Positions 36,864 to 45,160 of a DNA stretch of 64,000 nucleotides are shown here, one piece after another. Within the stretch, counting starts at the first letter, position 1; each line of letters begins with the position of its first letter. The notes below the pieces were generated by a model. That model saw nothing but the letters and a program-made list of their open reading frames with translations. It was not told the DNA's origin and did no database searches. Origin of the DNA: Bacillota bacterium (GTDB lineage: Bacteria > Bacillota > Clostridia > Christensenellales > SZUA-584); NCBI GenBank assembly GCA_023461435.1, contig JAEYLC010000010.1:186001-250000 (forward strand), read 5' to 3'. Both the position numbers and the translations under genes were made by a program.

Positions 36864-38525
36864 ATGATCAGCGACAGTGTGAAAAAAGGCGCGGACAGAG
36901 CGCCGCACCGGTCTTTGTTTAAAGCGATGGGCTATACGGACGAGGAGATATCGCGTCCGCTTGTGGGCATCGTCCAGGCGCAGAGCGAGATCGTGCCCGG
37001 TCATATGCATCTTGATAAAATCGCCAAGGCTGTGGCCGACGGCGTGAGAATGGCGGGAGGCACGCCGATCATGGTGCCGTCCATCGGCGTCTGCGACGGC
37101 ATCGCGATGGGGCACGCGGGCATGCGCTATTCGCTCGCGTCGCGCGAGCTGATCGCGGATTCGATTGAATCGATGGTGATGGCGCACGGCTTCGACGCGG
37201 TCGCGTTCGTGCCGAACTGCGACAAGATCGTGCCCGGCATGCTGATGGCGGCCGCGCGGCTCAACCGCCCCTCGATATTCGTCTCGGGCGGCCCGATGCT
37301 GCCCGGCAAGGATTTGAGCGGCGCAGACGCGAGCCTGACCACGATTTTCGAAGCGGTCGGCGCGTACAGCGCGGGCAAGCTCGGCGAGGAGGAGCTCGAC
37401 AGTCTCGAAAACTCGGTATGCCCGGGCTGCGGCTCGTGCTCCGGCATGTTCACGGCCAACAGCATGAACTGCCTGACCGAAGCGCTCGGTATGGCGCTAG
37501 TCGGCAACGGCACGATACCGGCTGTGCACGCGGCGCGCATCCGTCACGCGAAGCATAGCGGCATGCAGCTCATGAAGCTGCTCGAAATGGATTTGAAGCC
37601 GCTCGATATCATGACGGGCGACGCGTTTGAAAACGGCCTGTCGCTCGATATGGCGCTCGGCTGCTCGACGAATTCGGTGCTGCATCTGCCCGCGATCGCG
37701 CACGAATGCGGCATCGCTTTGAGCCTCGATATCGTGGATCAGATCAGCAAGAGAACGCCGAACCTCTGCAAGCTCGCGCCCGCGAGCCGCACGCACATCG
37801 TTGATCTGCACGCGGCGGGCGGCGTTTACGCGGTGCTGAACGAGCTTAAAAAGCATGGGTTCATCAAGCAAGACGCAAAATGCGTGGCGGGCACGACGAT
37901 CGGCGAAGCTGTAAACAGTGCGGTGATTCTCGATCCGAGCGTGATCAAGAGCGTCGACGCGCCGTACTCCAAGGAGGGCGGTATCGCGGTGCTGCGCGGC
38001 AACATCGCGCCGGACGGCGGCGTGGTGAAGCAGTCCGCCGTCGCGCCTGAAATGATGGTGCACAGCGGCCCCGCGCGCGTCTTCGACGGCGAAGAAGCCG
38101 CGATCAAAGCGATATACGACAGAAAAATCAACGACGGCGATGTCGTCGTGATACGATACGAAGGCCCCTCGGGCGGGCCGGGCATGCGCGAGATGCTTGG
38201 GCCCACGTCGGCACTGGCGGGCATGGGCATGGATAAAACCGTCGCGCTGATCACGGACGGGCGCTTCAGCGGCGCGACGAGAGGCGCGGCCATCGGCCAT
38301 GTGTCTCCCGAGGCGCAGGCGGGCGGCGTGATCGCCGTGATCGAAGAGGGTGATACGATCGAGATCGATATCCCCGCGCGAAAGCTCAATTTGAAGGTGG
38401 ATCAAAGCACAATCGAAAAACGGCTCGGCAGCCTTGAAAAACGCGAGCTCAGCGTGACGAGCGGCTGGCTGTACCGTTACGCGCGCATGGTGTCCTCGGC
38501 GGACAAGGGCGCGATTTTGGAATAA
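36864..38525 (+). CDS. ilvD: dihydroxy-acid dehydratase
   Basis: 553-residue Fe-S dehydratase shared by the valine, leucine and isoleucine routes. Cluster-binding Cys are in PNCDKIVPGM and CPGCGSCSGMFTANSMN. GPSGGPGMREML and the DGRFSG end motif are present. It begins two bases after leuB. Oxygen sensitivity of the cluster fits an anaerobe. Confidence 0.95.
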   Translation: MISDSVKKGADRAPHRSLFKAMGYTDEEISRPLVGIVQAQSEIVPGHMHLDKIAKAVADGVRMAGGTPIMVPSIGVCDGIAMGHAGMRYSLASRELIADSIESMVMAHGFDAVAFVPNCDKIVPGMLMAAARLNRPSIFVSGGPMLPGKDLSGADASLTTIFEAVGAYSAGKLGEEELDSLENSVCPGCGSCSGMFTANSMNCLTEALGMALVGNGTIPAVHAARIRHAKHSGMQLMKLLEMDLKPLDIMTGDAFENGLSLDMALGCSTNSVLHLPAIAHECGIALSLDIVDQISKRTPNLCKLAPASRTHIVDLHAAGGVYAVLNELKKHGFIKQDAKCVAGTTIGEAVNSAVILDPSVIKSVDAPYSKEGGIAVLRGNIAPDGGVVKQSAVAPEMMVHSGPARVFDGEEAAIKAIYDRKINDGDVVVIRYEGPSGGPGMREMLGPTSALAGMGMDKTVALITDGRFSGATRGAAIGHVSPEAQAGGVIAVIEEGDTIEIDIPARKLNLKVDQSTIEKRLGSLEKRELSVTSGWLYRYARMVSSADKGAILE

Positions 38526-38537
38526 GGGGAGTGAAGC

Positions 38538-40193
38538 ATGCAGTTGACAGGCGTACAAATCATCATGGAATGTCTCAAGCGTGAGGGTGTGGATACCGTA
38601 TTCGGGTATCCGGGCGGCAAGGTCATCAAGCTTTACGACGCGCTGTACGACGAACGCTCAAGCATCACGCACATTGAGACGGCGCACGAACAGGGCGCTT
38701 CGCACGCGGCGGACGGATACGCGCGCGCGACGGGCAAGGTCGGCGTCTGCATCGCGACGTCGGGCCCCGGCTGCACGAATCTGGTGACGGGGCTGGCCAC
38801 GGCGTACATGGATTCCATTCCGGTCGTCGCGATCACGGGCAACGTGCCCGCGGCGCTGCTCGGTACGGACAGCTTTCAGGAAGTGGACATCATGGGCGTG
38901 TCGATGCCCATCACCAAGCACAACTACCAGATAAAGGATATCACGCGCATTTCGGATGTGTTCCGCGAGGCGTTCGCGTTTGCGCGCTGCGGCCGTCCGG
39001 GCCCGGTGCTCATCGATATCACGAGCGATCTGTTTACGCAGCTCTGCGAGTACACAGCACCCGAAGAGAACTACGTGATCGCGTGCAAATATTCCGATGT
39101 CCCCACGACCGAGATCAAAGAGCTCGTGGAAAAGGCGGAACGGCCCGTGATACTCGCGGGCGGCGGTGTGGTGCTGTCCGGCGCGGGCGACGAGCTCTAT
39201 GAGCTTGCGGAAAAGCTTGACGCGCCGGTGGCGAGCACGCTGATGGGTGTCAGCGCGTTTCCCTCAAAGCATCCGCTTTACATGGGGCTCGTGGGCATGC
39301 ACGGCACCAAGGCGAGCAACATGGCGTTTCAGAACTGCGATTTGCTGCTTGTGCTCGGCGCGCGCTTCAGCGACAGGGTGACGGGCGACGTGAGCAATTT
39401 CGCCTCACACGCGAAGATCATTCAGATCGATATCGACGCGTCTGAGGTCAACAAGAATATCCCGACGTACCTGCACGTGATTCAGGATATCAAAACGGCG
39501 CTCGGCATTTTAAACCCGCATATGCCCAAAAAGCAGCATCCCGAATGGGTGAAAAGCGTCAACGAATGGAAAGCCGAAAACGAAGCGTCCATACCCGAAG
39601 GGCTGCTGCCCAGACAGATCATGGAGGCCATTGATGAATGCCTCGGCGAGGACGCGGTCATCGTGACGGACGTGGGGCAGCATCAGATGTGGACGGCGCA
39701 GTATTATCCGTTCAAAAAGCGCAACAAGTTCTTAACGTCGGGCGGCCTTGGCACAATGGGCTATGGTCTCGGCGCGGCGATCGGCGCGAAGGTGGCGAGC
39801 CCCGAAAAGACGGTGATTCACATCACGGGCGACGGGTGTCTGCGGATGAACCTCAATGAGATGGCGACCACGATACGCTACAACATCCCGGTCATCACGA
39901 TACTGTTTGATAACCACACGCTCGGCATGGTGCGCCAGTGGCAGACGCTGCTTTTCAACAAGCGGTATTCGGAAACCACGCTGCCGTCTCTTGATTTTTG
40001 CGCGATCGCGCGCGGCTTCGGGTACTTCGCGCAAAAAATTGACGATGCTCAAGGCTTTAAACAGGCGCTGAAGGCGGCGCTGAAGCACGACGGCCCGTCG
40101 CTGATACAGTGCGCGATCGATCAGGATGCGATGGTGCTGCCGATGGTTCCGCCGGGCGCGGCGATCGACAACATACTGATGAACATCTCTTAA
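38538..40193 (+). CDS. ilvB: acetolactate synthase large (catalytic) subunit
   Basis: 551-residue TPP enzyme. The catalytic Glu is in HIETAHEQGASHAADGYAR; FAD/central domain follows; the TPP-Mg site is ITGDGCLRMNLNEMAT. It condenses two pyruvates, or pyruvate with 2-oxobutyrate. Last gene of the T-box operon. Its final 138 bases (40056-40193) are present again at 43802-43939 with four differences, all synonymous. Confidence 0.95.
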   Translation: MQLTGVQIIMECLKREGVDTVFGYPGGKVIKLYDALYDERSSITHIETAHEQGASHAADGYARATGKVGVCIATSGPGCTNLVTGLATAYMDSIPVVAITGNVPAALLGTDSFQEVDIMGVSMPITKHNYQIKDITRISDVFREAFAFARCGRPGPVLIDITSDLFTQLCEYTAPEENYVIACKYSDVPTTEIKELVEKAERPVILAGGGVVLSGAGDELYELAEKLDAPVASTLMGVSAFPSKHPLYMGLVGMHGTKASNMAFQNCDLLLVLGARFSDRVTGDVSNFASHAKIIQIDIDASEVNKNIPTYLHVIQDIKTALGILNPHMPKKQHPEWVKSVNEWKAENEASIPEGLLPRQIMEAIDECLGEDAVIVTDVGQHQMWTAQYYPFKKRNKFLTSGGLGTMGYGLGAAIGAKVASPEKTVIHITGDGCLRMNLNEMATTIRYNIPVITILFDNHTLGMVRQWQTLLFNKRYSETTLPSLDFCAIARGFGYFAQKIDDAQGFKQALKAALKHDGPSLIQCAIDQDAMVLPMVPPGAAIDNILMNIS

Positions 40194-40219
40194 AACTTAA
40201 TGATATCAAGACTTCGCAA

Positions 40220-40253
40220 GAGGCTGCCGGAAACAAACCGGCGGTCTCATTTC
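40220..40253 (+). terminator. terminator-like hairpin after ilvB
   Basis: An 11-bp stem with two wobble pairs (core GCCGG / CCGGC), loop AAACAAA, then CATTTCAT. The U-tract is poor. A better version with TTTTCTT follows the copy of the ilvB end at 43966-44000. Confidence 0.5.
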
Positions 40254-40750
40254 ATGTTATCCTGAGTCAAGGAAACGAGCGAAGTATCTGACTTTTCCGG
40301 CAGCGCGGCAGTCGTTTCATATGATGCGGATAGTATACATTAGCCAAATATGGTATACGAAATATTGCGCGATGCCGAAACTGCATGTTGTATTATGTTA
40401 AAAGAGTCGGTTGATCTGATAGTATGCGTGCCATACAATATCTATTTCTGGAAGGGAGCCGGTGATGTTCAAAACCGCCTCAGGAGTTGATATACCGTAT
40501 TTAGAACGAATTAAAGAAGAATATGCGGTCAGCGAAAACAGAATCATGTTCAATATCAGTTTTGAATAAGAAAAACAAGCCACTTGATTACGGCTTGGGA
40601 TGTGGTCTCACCGGACTCTCCGGGTAAACGTTCCAGAGTTGTTGTTGACAACAAAGACATTTTTGATGTGGCTGAAGAATTGAAAGAAGTTTCACTCAAG
40701 TATAAATCACAGATTGTTGATAATTGAATTAACAATACCGTTAAAGATAC
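40254..40750. other. gene-poor stretch with decayed coding fragments
   Basis: No intact gene. GGAAGGGAG precedes ATG 40465 of a 34-codon frame (MFKTASGVDIPYLERIKEEY and on, stop at 40569). A second frame running to the TGA at 40725-40727 reads like the end of a protein (DNKDIFDVAEELKEV, then SLKYKSQIVDN) but has no proper start. They may be pieces of one frameshifted gene. Neither fragment was recognised. Confidence 0.35.
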
Positions 40751-40799
40751 GCGCCTTCGTCAAACGCCTTTTGCCGATCGGGTTCAGGTGCGCCTTGCC
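40751..40799 (-). repeat. degenerate third copy of the oxidoreductase gamma 3' end
   Basis: Two blocks match the end of the gamma-subunit gene near 45921-45975: a 17-base block at 40751-40767 and CAGGTGCGCCTTGCC at 40785-40799. The - strand translation GKAHLNPIGKRRLTKARIF parallels GKAHLIPVNEKAFDEGAKH. Confidence 0.6.
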
Positions 40800-40810
40800 T
40801 GCAAAAACGG

Positions 40811-41455
40811 CTATAAGCCCATTGTGATTATCCAGATATAAACGCAGCTTTTCGGCAGCATCAGCATCCCGATTGGCGGATATTTTTTTGACCAGATCAC
40901 AACCGGCAGATAAAATGCAAAGCTCAAAAGAATGGCAAGCCACATATGCTCAAAGCCTGCTGCGCTCCTGTGTAAAAAGAAAAGGATGCAATTAACACCG
41001 CCCAGCATAAGAAACGGTATATTGCGGTAAACAGCCCATGAAGCCGGCGAACTGTCAGAGCTCCACTTGTTTTGCGGGAGAACGGATATGATAATGCGTG
41101 AGGCCGCAAGCAAATACACGGCCGACGTCCAGGGCCATAGCCCCGTTAATGAAAACGCCGCCACACCAATGTGCCACAAAATCACATAAAAAAGCGTCAT
41201 GCTGACCGATGTGATCATTTTGCCAAAGCCGAGCGACCGGGCAAAGCGCTGGCGGTCAGGGGAAAAGCCCGCGGCGACTCGAGGGATAAGATGACACGCA
41301 TCCCCGGACGCGAGTATGAGCGCCATAATGCCGAACAGCGTTTTTGGGGCCGCGCCGCCAAGAAGCAGTATGCGGATTCCAAGAAAGAACGCTGTGCTCA
41401 AATAAAGAATATTAAACAGGCTCTCAAAATAAGCGGGCAGCTTATGTGTTCTCAT
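40811..41455 (-). CDS. polytopic membrane protein, unknown
   Basis: 214 residues with six or seven hydrophobic helices and short loops; no recognised functional motif. ATG 41453-41455 is chosen for AGGAAAG directly upstream. It overlaps the end of the DUF454 gene by 14 bases and is probably translated with it. The C-terminus IGMLMLPKSCVYIWIITMG looks like a natural end. It recalls uncharacterised clostridial membrane proteins but the family is not named here. Confidence 0.65.
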   Translation of the reverse strand: MRTHKLPAYFESLFNILYLSTAFFLGIRILLLGGAAPKTLFGIMALILASGDACHLIPRVAAGFSPDRQRFARSLGFGKMITSVSMTLFYVILWHIGVAAFSLTGLWPWTSAVYLLAASRIIISVLPQNKWSSDSSPASWAVYRNIPFLMLGGVNCILFFLHRSAAGFEHMWLAILLSFAFYLPVVIWSKKYPPIGMLMLPKSCVYIWIITMGL

Positions 41456-41837
41456 TTTTCTTTCCTGATTTATTTTTTTTAGGTTTTGAGACCGTGAGCA
41501 CATGAACGGTGACGCCGACGCCGACTGCGCCAAGCAGGAGGGTGATCCAGACTGATGCCGTCAGAATACAGGAAGTCACAAGCGTCACCCATAGGAACAC
41601 GAGACTGATGATCACCGTTTTTTTGGGAAGCCCCGTCCTGTACTTGTAATTTTCAATATACTTGTTGAAAACAGGAATGCGCATCAACCGGGCCCTCAGT
41701 CTGGGAGCGCAACTGAAGCATGCCGCCGCGCCGATGACAAACGGCGTCGTCGGCAATATGGGGAGAAAGATGCCGATAGCACCGAGGCTCAATAGGATAA
41801 AGCCGAACAGGATAAGAATCACATTTTTAACAATCAT
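41442..41837 (-). CDS. DUF454 (YbaN-like) inner membrane protein
   Basis: 131 residues with the DUF454 signature: N-terminal helix then GAIGIFLPILPTTPFVIGAA, the RIPVFNKYIENYKY segment with a conserved pattern of Tyr and Lys, and two C-terminal helices. Function of the family is unknown. A truncated, frameshifted second copy lies at 44058-44338. The ribosome site is weak. Probably transcribed with the downstream membrane-protein gene. Confidence 0.85.
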   Translation of the reverse strand: MIVKNVILILFGFILLSLGAIGIFLPILPTTPFVIGAAACFSCAPRLRARLMRIPVFNKYIENYKYRTGLPKKTVIISLVFLWVTLVTSCILTASVWITLLLGAVGVGVTVHVLTVSKPKKNKSGKKNENT

Positions 41838-41886
41838 GTTGCACCATCGCCGTTGTCGCTTGTTTCATTAAATCAACAGAATCATA

Positions 41887-41967
41887 CAGCCGCGGCCCAA
41901 AGGGCACAAGTGCCAATTTGTACCCTTTGGAATAACCGGCTGCCAAAGCCGGTCAATACCGCGGCTG
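41887..41967. other. three-way-junction-like nested inverted repeats
   Basis: An outer perfect 9-bp stem (CAGCCGCGG 41887-41895 with CCGCGGCTG 41959-41967) encloses two more perfect hairpins: CCAAAGGG / CCCTTTGG (41897-41904 with 41923-41930, extended inside by ACAA / TTGT) and ACCGGC / GCCGGT (41935-41940 with 41948-41953). It lies between the DUF454 start and the catalase stop and is not followed by a U-tract. It could be a structured RNA, an mRNA 3' element of the catalase gene, or a mobile palindromic unit. Confidence 0.6.
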
Positions 41968-41996
41968 GTTATGTTTGTCGTCTTTATTGCCTGCGG

Positions 41997-43499
41997 TCAT
42001 GTGGTCGCCGCGGCCAGGCCCTTATGGTCAAGCTTTGCGAGCTCTTTGACCCTGACAATATCAAGACCGGCCGCTTGGGTGAAGCGTTCGCCGTATTCCG
42101 TATCGGCAAGGTAACAGTGAACCGCGTGACGGTACTTGATGTTTTCCGTACACGGCGCAATGTCCCCGGCGGTGTTCTCGATCAGTATCTGCTTTTTATC
42201 CTCCGTGAGTACGCGCCATAAATCGCCTCCGGCACGGAAACAGTCGTCGGTGGGGTCGTCCTTTGGGTCGTAACGGTACATCGCGCCGTTAAGATCAAGC
42301 GGCGGCTCCATCACTTCCGGCTGGGCCGTCCACGCGCCGTAGCTGTTGGGCGAATAAGCGGGTGTTCCGCCGTAGTTGCCGTCCACACGCATGGCGCCGT
42401 CCCGATGGTAATCGCTGACCTCGCATTTTGCCTGATTGACGGGAATCAGGTTGTGGTTCACACCCAATCGATATCGCTGAGCATCTCCGTAAGAGAACAG
42501 ACGTCCCTGCAAAAAGCGGTCCGGAGAAAACCCTATGCCCGGCACGACATGGGCGGGGGTAAAGGCGGATTGCTCAACCTCGGCAAAATAGTTCTCGGGA
42601 TTGCGGTTAAGCTCCAGCACCCCGACCTCGATGAGCGGGTATTCCTTATGACGCCAGATCTTTGTGATGTCAAACGGGTTCTCATAGTGTTCCTTGGCCT
42701 GCTGCTCGGTCATGACCTGAATATACATGGTCCACTGCGGATAATCGCCCCGCTCAATGGCTTCAAAAAGATCCTTGCCGTGGAACTCCCGGTCCATGCC
42801 GTTGATGTTCGCAGCCTCTGCATTGGACAGGTTTTTGATGCCCTGCTTTGTTTTGAAGTGGAATTTGCACCACACGCGTTCATTTTTTGCGTTGTACAGT
42901 GAGAACGTATGCTCTCCAAAGAAATGCATATTCCTGAAGGATGCGGGTATGCCTCTGTCGCTCATGACGACAGTGATCTGATGAAAGCATTCGGGAAGCA
43001 GCGTCCAGAAATCCCAGTTGTTTTGCGCCGAACGGCGGCCCGTGCGGGGGTCGCGCTTGACTGCGCGGTTCAGATCGGAAAAATTGTGAACGTCGCGGAT
43101 GAAAAAGGTGGGCGTGTTGTTGCCGACAAGGTCCCAGTTTCCTTCCTCGGTATAGAACTTGACGGCAACCCCGCGTATATCGCGCTCACAGTCGGCCGCA
43201 CCGCGCTCGCCCGCGACGGTGGAAAAGCGGATAAACAGCTCTGTTTGCTTGCCAGGCTGCAATACCTTCGCTTTTGTGTATTGCGAAATATCATGGGTGA
43301 CTGTCAGCTTGCCGTAAGCGCCCCAGCCCTTGGCATGCATGCGGCGTTCGGGAATAACTTCCCTGTTAAAGTGGGCCATCTTCTCCATGAGCCACACATC
43401 CTGCATGACGACCGGCCCCCTTGGGCCTGCTGTGATTGAGTTCTCGTTGTCGCTGATTGGTGCGCCGACTTCGTTGGTCAGCCGTTTGTTTTCCTCCAT
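41997..43499 (-). CDS. katA: monofunctional haem catalase
   Basis: 500-residue clade-3-like catalase. Active-site His region ERRMHAKGWGAYG; FSTVAGERGAAD; Asn in LVGNNTPTFFIRD; haem-ligand Tyr in RLFSYGDAQRYRLG. ATG 43499 is chosen because GGAGG then has eight-base spacing; an ATG two codons earlier is too close. It removes hydrogen peroxide, useful for an anaerobe meeting oxygen. The promoter carries a dyad of the Fur/PerR kind. Complete length. Confidence 0.96.
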   Translation of the reverse strand: MEENKRLTNEVGAPISDNENSITAGPRGPVVMQDVWLMEKMAHFNREVIPERRMHAKGWGAYGKLTVTHDISQYTKAKVLQPGKQTELFIRFSTVAGERGAADCERDIRGVAVKFYTEEGNWDLVGNNTPTFFIRDVHNFSDLNRAVKRDPRTGRRSAQNNWDFWTLLPECFHQITVVMSDRGIPASFRNMHFFGEHTFSLYNAKNERVWCKFHFKTKQGIKNLSNAEAANINGMDREFHGKDLFEAIERGDYPQWTMYIQVMTEQQAKEHYENPFDITKIWRHKEYPLIEVGVLELNRNPENYFAEVEQSAFTPAHVVPGIGFSPDRFLQGRLFSYGDAQRYRLGVNHNLIPVNQAKCEVSDYHRDGAMRVDGNYGGTPAYSPNSYGAWTAQPEVMEPPLDLNGAMYRYDPKDDPTDDCFRAGGDLWRVLTEDKKQILIENTAGDIAPCTENIKYRHAVHCYLADTEYGERFTQAAGLDIVRVKELAKLDHKGLAAATT

Positions 43500-43558
43500 G
43501 GTCATTGCCTCCTGTTCTTTTTTGAATACTGTGGTGAGCATCCGTAATTTGTTTGTTT

Positions 43559-43598
43559 ATTCTATCATTTCCTTAATGATAATGCAAATGAATATTAA
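43559..43598 (-). promoter_or_regulatory. katA promoter with PerR/Fur-like dyad
   Basis: On the - strand TTGCAT (43582-43587), 17-bp spacer, TAGAAT (43559-43564). A 26-bp AT-rich imperfect dyad (43573-43598, arms beginning TTAATGATAAT and TTAATATTCAT) covers the -35. Peroxide-responsive PerR repression would be expected for a catalase; the match to the known box is only approximate. Confidence 0.6.
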
Positions 43599-43680
43599 TA
43601 AGGATTTTAAAAATGATTTGCACCCGCTGCGGACATGATAATTGATTAGAATCTCATATAAAAAGAGCATCCAATTATTC

Positions 43681-43800
43681 TTGGTTGCTCTTTCAATGGA
43701 CAAAGGATATAAGTTGGAGCTATTTCACGTGCTTCGCGCCTTCGTCAAACGCTTTTTCATTGACGGGGATCAGGTGCGCCTTGCCCTTGCCGAGCACATA
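43681..43800 (-). repeat. copy of the oxidoreductase gamma 3' end and terminator
   Basis: 120 bases matching 45867-45986 with one difference, which is synonymous (TAC to TAT). It holds the last 25 or so codons of the gamma gene plus its stop and half of the terminator stem. Just outside, the stem sequence is kept but the loop differs. It has no start and cannot be expressed as a protein by itself. Confidence 0.9.
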
Positions 43801-43801
43801 T

Positions 43802-43939
43802 TTTAAGCAGGCGCTGAAGGCAGCGCTGAAGCACGACGGCCCGTCGCTGATACAGTGTGCGATCGATCAGGATGCGATGGTGCTGCCGATGGTTCCGCCG
43901 GGCGCGGCGATCGACAACATACTGATGAATATCTCTTAA
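43802..43939 (+). repeat. copy of the ilvB 3' end
   Basis: 46 codons (FKQALKAALKHDG onward to the stop) matching 40056-40193 at 134 of 138 bases. The four changes are all third-base synonymous (AAA/AAG, GCG/GCA, TGC/TGT, AAC/AAT). It is joined directly to the inverted gamma-gene end at a TTTT run. The frame is open back to 43685, but that part is antisense of the gamma gene. Confidence 0.92.
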
Positions 43940-43965
43940 TTAAAATTAAGAATGAATAATCAGCA

Positions 43966-44000
43966 AGGCCGCCGGAAGCAAACCGGCGGTCTCTTTTCTT
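43966..44000 (+). terminator. Rho-independent terminator after the ilvB-end copy
   Basis: Stem GGCCGCCGG / CCGGCGGTC with loop AAGCAAA, then TCTTTTCTT. It corresponds to the hairpin after the true ilvB at 40220-40253. Confidence 0.7.
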
Positions 44001-44057
44001 GTCATCCACAGGCGAGCGGTTTATCCGTTTTTATTGTTGTATGTTTTACGGTTATTA

Positions 44058-44338
44058 TTTTTTGGCCTTGAGACCATGATAACATGGATAGTGACGCAAA
44101 CGCCGACATCCAAGCAGGAGGGTGATCCATAATGACGCCGCAAGAATACAGGAAATCAAAAGCATCACCCATAAAAAAACGAGACTGAAAATCACCGTTT
44201 TTCCGGGAAACCCCGTTCTGTATTTGTAATTCTCTATATACTTGCTGAATACAGGAATGCGCATGAGCCGCTCTCTTAATTTGGGCGCGCAGCTGAAGCA
44301 TGCCGCCGCGCCGATGACAAAAGGCGTCGTCGGTAATA
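44058..44338 (-). pseudogene. decayed second DUF454 gene
   Basis: Codes for the middle of DUF454 (GAAACFSCAPKLRERLMRIPVF, split here only by reading; YIENYKYRTGFPGKTVI) at roughly 80 percent identity to the intact gene. It lacks the first 28 or so codons. A net 2-base deletion near 44098 shifts the frame after ASLWITLL. It has no start or promoter. Its 5' side has become the out-of-frame tail of the neighbouring 273-codon gene. Confidence 0.8.
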
Positions 44339-45097
44339 AAGGTTTGAAATGAATTGATCGGTCAGATGGCTGTACGCCGGTGTATTGGCAAAACGCATTC
44401 CATTGAGATGCGTGATTAAGCTGGCGGTATTCAACGGCTTATCGACCAAGCTCAAAAAACAGTCATTTTTTTCTTGAGCCGTCTGGGGCGTATAATTGAG
44501 GCCATGACTGATCATACGCGGTTTGTTAGGCTCGGGGTCGGATTGCATCAGGGAAGCGAGCTGCCAAGTCCCGACATCGACGCCAACCCGCTTCATTTCA
44601 TAGCTTATATACATAAAATCACGTAAAGTCATGCTATCCTGACTGTACTGTTTGACGATGGCTTCTCTTACTTCGTCATCGGTCATATCCCCATATGCGG
44701 CTTCCCGTGCCGCAGCACGGATTTGCTTTGACCCGCCAAGGAGTTTTTCTAACTTGAGGTGAAAGTCAAAATAAATCTTTGATTCTTCATATGTCACGGG
44801 AGACAAGCATAACTTCTCTCTTTCCAAGAAATCATCACCGTATTTATGTTTGTATTCATCAAGCACAGCGTTGTATATTTCGTTGTCGCTCATGGTCGAA
44901 TAATCAGGCTTTTCGTATGTTTCAGCCACTTCAACTCTGTAATATACTCGTTTTTCATAAATGGCGGAAGCATCTTCGCTAATATGCTCGTAAAAATCAG
45001 AAAATGAGCTGACTGTATTATTCGGTGAGGTGTTTTTGACTTCACCTGTTTTTTCTGAAGCGCTCGACGGCATAAGATAACTGCCTTCAATTCTCAT
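44276..45097 (-). CDS. unknown protein with two MxDxEIxxAI repeats; 3' end replaced
   Basis: 273 codons, visibly AT-richer than the surrounding operons. No signal peptide or membrane helix. Two internal repeats are visible: MSDNEIYNAVLDEYKHKYGDD (near residue 70) and MTDDEVREAIVKQYSQDSMT (near 145). The second continues into LRDFMYISYEMKRVG, which also resembles a stretch of the next gene upstream. The last 17 or so residues (RRRLLSSARRHASAARPN) are the DUF454 remnant read in the wrong frame, so the natural C-terminus is probably lost. AAAGGA precedes the ATG. Function unknown. Confidence 0.6.
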   Translation of the reverse strand: MRIEGSYLMPSSASEKTGEVKNTSPNNTVSSFSDFYEHISEDASAIYEKRVYYRVEVAETYEKPDYSTMSDNEIYNAVLDEYKHKYGDDFLEREKLCLSPVTYEESKIYFDFHLKLEKLLGGSKQIRAAAREAAYGDMTDDEVREAIVKQYSQDSMTLRDFMYISYEMKRVGVDVGTWQLASLMQSDPEPNKPRMISHGLNYTPQTAQEKNDCFLSLVDKPLNTASLITHLNGMRFANTPAYSHLTDQFISNLYYRRRLLSSARRHASAARPN

Positions 45098-45160
45098 TTG
45101 TATAGATCCTTTCGTTATGCAACTGCTTTGTCGTTAAAATGATTAGTATTATAAGCCTGT

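Noticed and set aside
37497..38558. 353-codon - strand open frame
   Set aside because: Shadow of ilvD in a GC-rich region; no motifs.
43685..43939. 84-codon + strand frame as a real gene
   Set aside because: Its first half is antisense to the copied gamma-gene end and its second half is a copied ilvB tail; no ribosome site.
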